From CAYJPA01 sp964371945 (lineage in GTDB: Bacteria > Chloroflexota > Chloroflexia > Thermomicrobiales > UBA6265), in NCBI GenBank assembly GCA_964371945.1, contig CAYJPA010000022.1, positions 4,272-68,271 on the forward strand: 64,000 nucleotides of DNA, written 5' to 3'. This document shows, piece by piece, positions 59,917-64,000 of this stretch. Both the position numbers and the translations under genes were made by a program. The notes beneath the pieces are model-generated. The model saw nothing but the letters and a program-made list of their open reading frames with translations. It was not told where the DNA came from and did not search any database. The first letter of the stretch is position 1. Every line of letters begins with the position of its first letter.

Positions 59917-60867
59917 GTGAGCGAAATCAGGCTGTTGAGTGAGCAAAACGTCCGTCAATTCCTTGATGTCGATGCGATGATCGACGCCTTGGCAGAAGGG
60001 TTCAAAGCGCTAACCGCGGGGCAGGTCGTCGCGCCGCCGCGAAGCGGTGTCGATGTCCCCAACGGTTTTCTTCTCTCGATGCCGGGTTGGCTCCCGGGCA
60101 AGAGCATCGGTGTCAAACTCGTGGCTGGATTCCACGACAACCTCAAAATCGGGCTCCCCGGTCATCAAGCATTGATCTGCCTCTTTGATGGCGATACCGG
60201 AACACCACTCGCTGTGATGGATGGAACCGGCATCACCGCGCTCCGAACCGCCGGCGCTGCCGCGCTCTCCGCGCGGCTGTTGTCCCGCGAAGAGTCGAAA
60301 ACGCTTGCGATTCTCGGCGCCGGCGTGCAAGGGCAGTCGCATCTCACGGTGATTCCACATGTTCGTGGAATCGAGGAAATCCGGATCGCATCGCTCTTTT
60401 CCGCCGATGCCGAAAAGCTGGCAGCACAGGACCCAAGAGCACGGGTCGCGGCATCGTATGAGGAAGCGGTGCGCGGAGCTGATATCGTTTGTCTCTGCAC
60501 CTCGTCAAGCACTCCCGTGATCGAGTACAGCTGGTTGTCGCCGGGGACTCACGTCACGTCAGTCGGATACGCGCCGCCGGGTGGTGAGCTCGGACGCGAT
60601 ATCGTCGAAGGCGGACGACTCTTCGTTGAAACCGCGATGGCGTTTGCTGATCCGCCTGCCGGTTGCGCGGAGCTCAAAGGATTGCCGGCTTCTGCTGGCG
60701 CGGAGCTAGGCGCAGTGCTGTTGAGGCGGAAGCCCGGCCGGCAGTCCGCGGACGAAATCACCGTCTACAAAGCAATGGGGCACGCCATGGAAGACCTCGT
60801 CGCCGCGCAGATCGTTTACGACCTTGCGACCGCCGCTGGTGCCGGCTCGACGTTCCGGTTGCGCTAG
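59917..60867 (+). CDS. Ornithine cyclodeaminase / mu-crystallin family protein
   Basis: The 316-residue product has the family's N-terminal substrate domain ('VRQFLDVDAMIDALAEGFKA', 'KSIGVKLVAGFHDNLKIGLP'). The Rossmann core 'TLAILGAGVQGQSHLTVIPH' binds NAD(H), and 'LAVMDGTGITALRTAGAAAL' contains the Asp/Thr/Arg signature. Members are ornithine cyclodeaminases, ketimine reductases or alanine dehydrogenases. The Lys in 'GVKLVAG' matches the carboxylate-binding lysine of the family. GTG at 59917 has GGGAG upstream. It begins a run with a PLP decarboxylase and an acyl-CoA dehydrogenase, pointing to amino-acid-derived metabolism. Confidence 0.85.
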   Translation: MSEIRLLSEQNVRQFLDVDAMIDALAEGFKALTAGQVVAPPRSGVDVPNGFLLSMPGWLPGKSIGVKLVAGFHDNLKIGLPGHQALICLFDGDTGTPLAVMDGTGITALRTAGAAALSARLLSREESKTLAILGAGVQGQSHLTVIPHVRGIEEIRIASLFSADAEKLAAQDPRARVAASYEEAVRGADIVCLCTSSSTPVIEYSWLSPGTHVTSVGYAPPGGELGRDIVEGGRLFVETAMAFADPPAGCAELKGLPASAGAELGAVLLRRKPGRQSADEITVYKAMGHAMEDLVAAQIVYDLATAAGAGSTFRLR

Positions 60868-60958
60868 CCAGAGCTCGAGCTGTGGCCTAGCGAAATTCGT
60901 TCTCTGCTACGTTCGTTGGGAAATCGCTCCAACCAACATCCATCGCAAGGAGTGAACG

Positions 60959-62356
60959 TTGCCCTCTTCCAGTCATCTAGCGCTGCACAAATTCAATGAT
61001 CAAACCAACGCCCTCGCCAACGAAGTCCTCGCCTACGCGCTACGAAACGTTCAGCATCAAAATGAGGCCGGCCTCTTTGATGCACCCTCGTCCGATGAAC
61101 TAAACAAAGCACTGCTCGGCGCGATCAATGGTCCCGGATTGGGTCCAGAGCAGGCGTTTCAGTTGTACAAGAACGTGGTCGCGGCGTCCTGCCTAAGCAT
61201 CGAACATCCTAGATTCCTAGCATTTGTGCCTTATTCCCCTTCGGTTTCGGGGGTATTGTTCGATATGGCGCTCTCCGCATCCGGCATTTTCGGAACCTCG
61301 TGGCTGGAGGCCCCCGGCTCAGCGGCAGCGGAAAGTCAGGCGATTCACTGGTTGGCAGATTTGGCCGGAATGCCGTCAACATCGGGCGGAACGTTCCTCA
61401 GCGGAGGCACGATCGCCAACGTCAATGGGCTCGCGCTTGCGCGTCACTGCTGGCGGACTCGTCACGGTGATAGTGGTCGTCGCGTCGCGGTTGCCGCTTC
61501 ATCGGAGGTTCACTCCTCGGTGAGAACATCGGCGAAGGCGCTCGAAATCGACATCGTCGATGTTCCCCCCGATGAACGAGGTCGACTGACCGGATCGAAC
61601 CTTGCTGCAGTTCTTGATCAATCCGACGCCGAGGTCTGCGGAGTTGCGGCCACGGGCGGGATCACCAACCTTGGTATCGTCGACGATCTCGCGGGCGTGG
61701 CCGCGGTGGCGAAAGCGCGCGGTCTTTGGTTTCACGTCGATGCCGCCTACGGCGGAGCCGCGTTGGTTTCTGAACAAACGAGAGCGCTTTTCACGGGCAT
61801 TGAGCACGCCGATTCACTTGTGATCGATCCCCACAAGTGGTTGTTCGCTCCGCTTGATTGCTCCGCATTGATCTACCGCAATCCTGCGCTGGCGGTCGCG
61901 GCATTCACCCAGACCGCCGCGTATCTCGATGCGTTTCAGGAAACAGACGAGACGAACCCCGGCGATCTCGCCGTGCATCTCACCCGGCGTGCGCGTGGAT
62001 TGCCTTTCTGGTTCACGTTGCTGGCGAATGGCACCGACGCGATGCGGGCCGCCGTCGAGCACAGTCTTATGCTCACCAGGCAAAGCGCTCGACTGATCGA
62101 GCGCAAGACATACCTCGAGCTTGCGATCGAGCCCGAGCTTTCCGTGGTCGTTTTCAGGCGGCTTGGCTGGACGGCAGAGCAGTGCCGGATATGGTGTGCG
62201 CGGTTGCTAACCGGCGGGATCGCAATGGTGCTGCCAACGACCTGGCACGGTGAAACGCTGCTACGGTTTTGCTTTGTGAATCCGAGAACGAAGCTCGACG
62301 ACGTGCAGTTGCTCGTCGATCTGCTCGCGAACGATCTGGACCAGGCGCCGGCATAG
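60959..62356 (+). CDS. Group II PLP-dependent decarboxylase family protein
   Basis: The 465-residue product has the same fold as the enzyme at 34964 but a different sequence. 'RFLAFVPYSPSVSGVLFDMA' opens the core, 'GTFLSGGTIANVNGLALAR' is the phosphate loop, 'GLWFHVDAAYGGAALV' holds the Asp, and 'DSLVIDPHKWLFAPLDCSAL' the PLP lysine. HVDAAYGG is the canonical version, so a decarboxylase is more likely here. AAGGAG stands ahead of the TTG start. The C-terminal end overlaps the possible starts of the acyl-CoA dehydrogenase. The amino-acid substrate is unknown. Confidence 0.88.
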   Translation: MPSSSHLALHKFNDQTNALANEVLAYALRNVQHQNEAGLFDAPSSDELNKALLGAINGPGLGPEQAFQLYKNVVAASCLSIEHPRFLAFVPYSPSVSGVLFDMALSASGIFGTSWLEAPGSAAAESQAIHWLADLAGMPSTSGGTFLSGGTIANVNGLALARHCWRTRHGDSGRRVAVAASSEVHSSVRTSAKALEIDIVDVPPDERGRLTGSNLAAVLDQSDAEVCGVAATGGITNLGIVDDLAGVAAVAKARGLWFHVDAAYGGAALVSEQTRALFTGIEHADSLVIDPHKWLFAPLDCSALIYRNPALAVAAFTQTAAYLDAFQETDETNPGDLAVHLTRRARGLPFWFTLLANGTDAMRAAVEHSLMLTRQSARLIERKTYLELAIEPELSVVVFRRLGWTAEQCRIWCARLLTGGIAMVLPTTWHGETLLRFCFVNPRTKLDDVQLLVDLLANDLDQAPA

Positions 62357-63519
62357 AGATCAAGCATTCCGCGGAACAAGAGCAACTTCGCGCGGACGTT
62401 CGGGCCCTTTGCACCGGTTTCGGCAACGAGTATTGGCGTGAGCTCGATCGCCAGCGAGCCTATCCTGAGCGCTTCATCCGCACACTGACGAAGTCCGGGT
62501 ACCTCTCAGCTTTGATTCCGGCGAAGTACGGCGGATTGGGGCTCGGCGTGACCGAGGCGAGCATCATTCTCGAAGAGATCAACCGCTCGGGCGGAAGCTC
62601 GGCTGCCTGTCACGCCCAGATGTACATCATGGGCACGCTCGCTCAACACGGCCGCGAAGAACAACGAATACGCTGGCTACCGTCAATCGCGTCGGGTGAA
62701 CTGCGATTGCAGGCGTTCTCGGTGACCGAGCCCGAAGCCGGATCAGACACGACCTCGATTCAAACAACTGCCGAGCGCGAGGGCGACGAATACGTCGTCA
62801 ACGGACTAAAAAATTGGACCAGCCGGGTCGAGCAATCAGATCTGCTCCTCTTGCTGGCCCGGACAACAGCGCGCGAAGAGTTAGCGGATCGTACTCGCGG
62901 GCTTGGTCTCTTTTTGATCGATCTTCGGGACGCCCGGAAGCAGGAGGCAATCGAAGTCCGTCCAACCCGTACCATGTTCAACTATGCCACCTATCAAGTG
63001 ACCTTTCGCGATCTCCGTCTTCCCGCTGATTCGCTCTTCGGTGAAGAGGGGATGGGGTTTCGGTATGTGATCGATGGCTGGAACGAGGAGCGTATTCTGC
63101 TCGCCGCCGAGTGCATCGGCGACGGACATTGGTTTGTCGAAAAGGCGTCAGCGTACGCCACGAAGCACGAGGTCTTTGGCCGGCCGATCGGTCAGAATCA
63201 GGGCGTGCAGTTTCCGATCTCACGTGCCTACGCCCAGCTCCGGGCCGCCGATCTGTTTCGGTATCAGGCGGCAGCGCTTTTCGACGCGGGGGAGAAGTGC
63301 GGCGCGGAAGCGAACATGGCGAAACTGCTGGCGAGCGAAGCAAGCTGGGCGGCGGCCAACGCCTGCCTCGATACGCATGGCGGCAATGGGTTCGTCGACG
63401 AGTACGATGTCGAACGTAAATTCCGCGAGACACGCCTCTTCCAGGTCGCTCCGATCAACAACAACCTCATCCTCGCCTACGTCGCGAACCATGTGCTCGG
63501 GATGCCCAAGTCGTATTAA
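62269..63519 (+). CDS. Acyl-CoA dehydrogenase family protein, start uncertain
   Basis: The domain begins at about 62353 ('IEIKHSAEQEQLRADVRALC') and runs full length. 'LRLQAFSVTEPEAGSDTTSI' is the ACAD signature, 'RVEQSDLLLLLARTT' follows, and 'LDTHGGNGFVDEYDVERKFR' is the C-terminal one. FAD-dependent oxidation of an acyl-CoA or related carboxylate is expected. The only standard initiation codon in frame before the domain is TTG at 62269, inside the decarboxylase gene and giving an unlikely Arg-rich leader. ATA at 62353, straddling the decarboxylase stop, is where homologues would start. A rare ATA start or a mutated ATG is possible. It is last in a three-gene run. Confidence 0.82.
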   Translation: MLCESENEARRRAVARRSARERSGPGAGIEIKHSAEQEQLRADVRALCTGFGNEYWRELDRQRAYPERFIRTLTKSGYLSALIPAKYGGLGLGVTEASIILEEINRSGGSSAACHAQMYIMGTLAQHGREEQRIRWLPSIASGELRLQAFSVTEPEAGSDTTSIQTTAEREGDEYVVNGLKNWTSRVEQSDLLLLLARTTAREELADRTRGLGLFLIDLRDARKQEAIEVRPTRTMFNYATYQVTFRDLRLPADSLFGEEGMGFRYVIDGWNEERILLAAECIGDGHWFVEKASAYATKHEVFGRPIGQNQGVQFPISRAYAQLRAADLFRYQAAALFDAGEKCGAEANMAKLLASEASWAAANACLDTHGGNGFVDEYDVERKFRETRLFQVAPINNNLILAYVANHVLGMPKSY

Positions 63520-63522
63520 TCG

Positions 63523-63572
63523 GCCTTCGATCAGATTCATCGGTGGATACCGATGTGTCCAGCATCGAAGGC
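63523..63572. terminator. Nested stem-loop terminator between converging genes
   Basis: GCCTTCGAT (63523-63531) pairs with ATCGAAGGC (63564-63572). Inside it, CATCGG (63538-63543) pairs with CCGATG (63550-63555). Both stems are perfect. It starts three bases after the ACAD stop and lies before the end of the leftward SnoaL-like gene, so it may act in both directions. Confidence 0.65.
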
Positions 63573-63607
63573 TCGGGGCAATTATTGAGGGATTCGGTGA
63601 CGGTCCA

Positions 63608-63928
63608 TCAGCCGCGATTCAGGCAGCACGCGCGGGGTACCTCTTCGATGAGAACCCAGCTCTCTTTGAGTTGACCCTCCGTAAGACGGTCGATCGCGAT
63701 GCCGCGAAGTTCAATCGCGATCCCGCTTGGAGGCGATCCGAGGAACGGTCCGCCATGAGTTCCTCGCAAAGTAAATCTCCTGATTACCGTATCGTCGACT
63801 GCGATGAGATCATCGACCGAGACCGAAATGTCGGGCAGTGCTTGCCGGTAAGCATCGATATCGATACGAAGTCCCTCTGGACCATAATGATCGCCGAACT
63901 TGAAGTGTCCAATATAGTCGCGCGCCAC
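63608..63928 (-). CDS. SnoaL-like / ester-cyclase-type protein, N-terminally truncated
   Basis: The frame from GTG 63928 encodes 106 residues: 'ARDYIGHFKFGDHYGPEGLR' followed by 'LPDISVSVDDLIAVDDTVIR' and 'RFTLRGTHGGPFLGSPPSGI'. These match the second part of SnoaL-like NTF2-fold proteins, which usually have another 30-40 residues (the first helix) before this point. An in-frame TGA lies about 60 bases upstream of the GTG, so the missing helix is either shifted into another frame or lost. The polyketide cyclase SnoaL gives the family its name; most bacterial homologues are uncharacterised. Confidence 0.6.
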   Translation of the reverse strand: MARDYIGHFKFGDHYGPEGLRIDIDAYRQALPDISVSVDDLIAVDDTVIRRFTLRGTHGGPFLGSPPSGIAIELRGIAIDRLTEGQLKESWVLIEEVPRACCLNRG

Positions 63929-64000
63929 GATATCCTGGATCGTGCAACCCGATGGTTTGACGCAGTTGGCACGCTTTTGTCACCTTTGAGTCACTCTCGT

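Noticed and set aside
1..64000. tRNA, rRNA or CRISPR array
   Set aside because: No tRNA-like T-loop context, no rRNA-like stretches and no regularly spaced repeats were seen on reading the sequence.

Overview
The window is GC-rich bacterial chromosome, probably from a soil or sediment member of the Chloroflexota close to Thermomicrobia/Thermomicrobiales. This is inferred from the protein families, since no rRNA or tRNA is present. The hints are a ScyD/ScyE-type propeller with a post-signal 'EASPVAG' stretch, an exported SIMPL protein with 'DATPAAA', a cysteine-rich twin-arginine protein, a STAND-type LuxR regulator, and many Gfo/Idh/MocA and DppABC-like genes. The run of ten Ns and poly-G/poly-C junk at 10627-10740 shows a draft scaffold, probably metagenomic.

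Region 1 (1-2510): the 5' end of a zinc-ribbon enzyme gene overlapping an RpiR/MurR regulator gene, a decayed IS66-type transposase, and two small ORFs (one a cysteine-less HesB-like protein). Region 2 (2512-13392): an ~11 kb leftward gene cluster with an excellent promoter and a perfect 20-bp palindrome in front of a GntR/FCD regulator. It continues with a peptide/oligosaccharide-type solute-binding protein, two DppBC permeases (no ATPase), an MDR dehydrogenase, two Gfo/Idh/MocA oxidoreductases, an FAH-family hydrolase, a DapA/NanA-family aldolase and a sialidase-fold protein. It looks like a regulated uptake and catabolism unit for a sugar acid or sialic-acid-like compound; the substrate is inferred. 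Region 3 (14057-19495): a Cys-rich exported protein, a DppA-like D-aminopeptidase, a ruined VOC gene, YigZ and ScyD/ScyE. Region 4 (19504-24437): a second leftward catabolic cluster (BKACE, creatininase family, class-IV aminotransferase, sugar isomerase-like protein, Gfo/Idh/MocA) behind a perfect 17-bp palindrome.

Region 5 (24546-34804): a five-TM protein of unknown function, a PQQ-type propeller, an MFS exporter-like protein, an unrecognised protein, a STAND/TPR/LuxR regulator, and a leftward cupin / subtilase / wall-amidase group. Region 6 (34964-37255): a cyclase (kynurenine-formamidase family) and a group-II PLP decarboxylase. Region 7 (37434-45172): a SIMPL protein, a NarL-type two-component system, an HtrA protease, small membrane proteins and an exported ferritin-like protein. 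Region 8 (45448-51422): VOC, GrpB, Dps, a FabF-like synthase, MmgE/PrpD, and a flavoprotein oxidase gene with an internal amber codon.

Region 9 (51511-58920): three large polytopic membrane proteins (one frameshifted, two tandem paralogues resembling GT-C enzymes) and a three-gene OmpR-type two-component unit. Region 10 (59021-64000): a HigBA-like toxin-antitoxin pair with a frameshifted toxin, ornithine cyclodeaminase family, a second group-II decarboxylase, an acyl-CoA dehydrogenase and a truncated SnoaL-like protein. A recurring feature is interrupted genes: five frameshifts, all consistent with loss of one base, and two in-frame amber codons.
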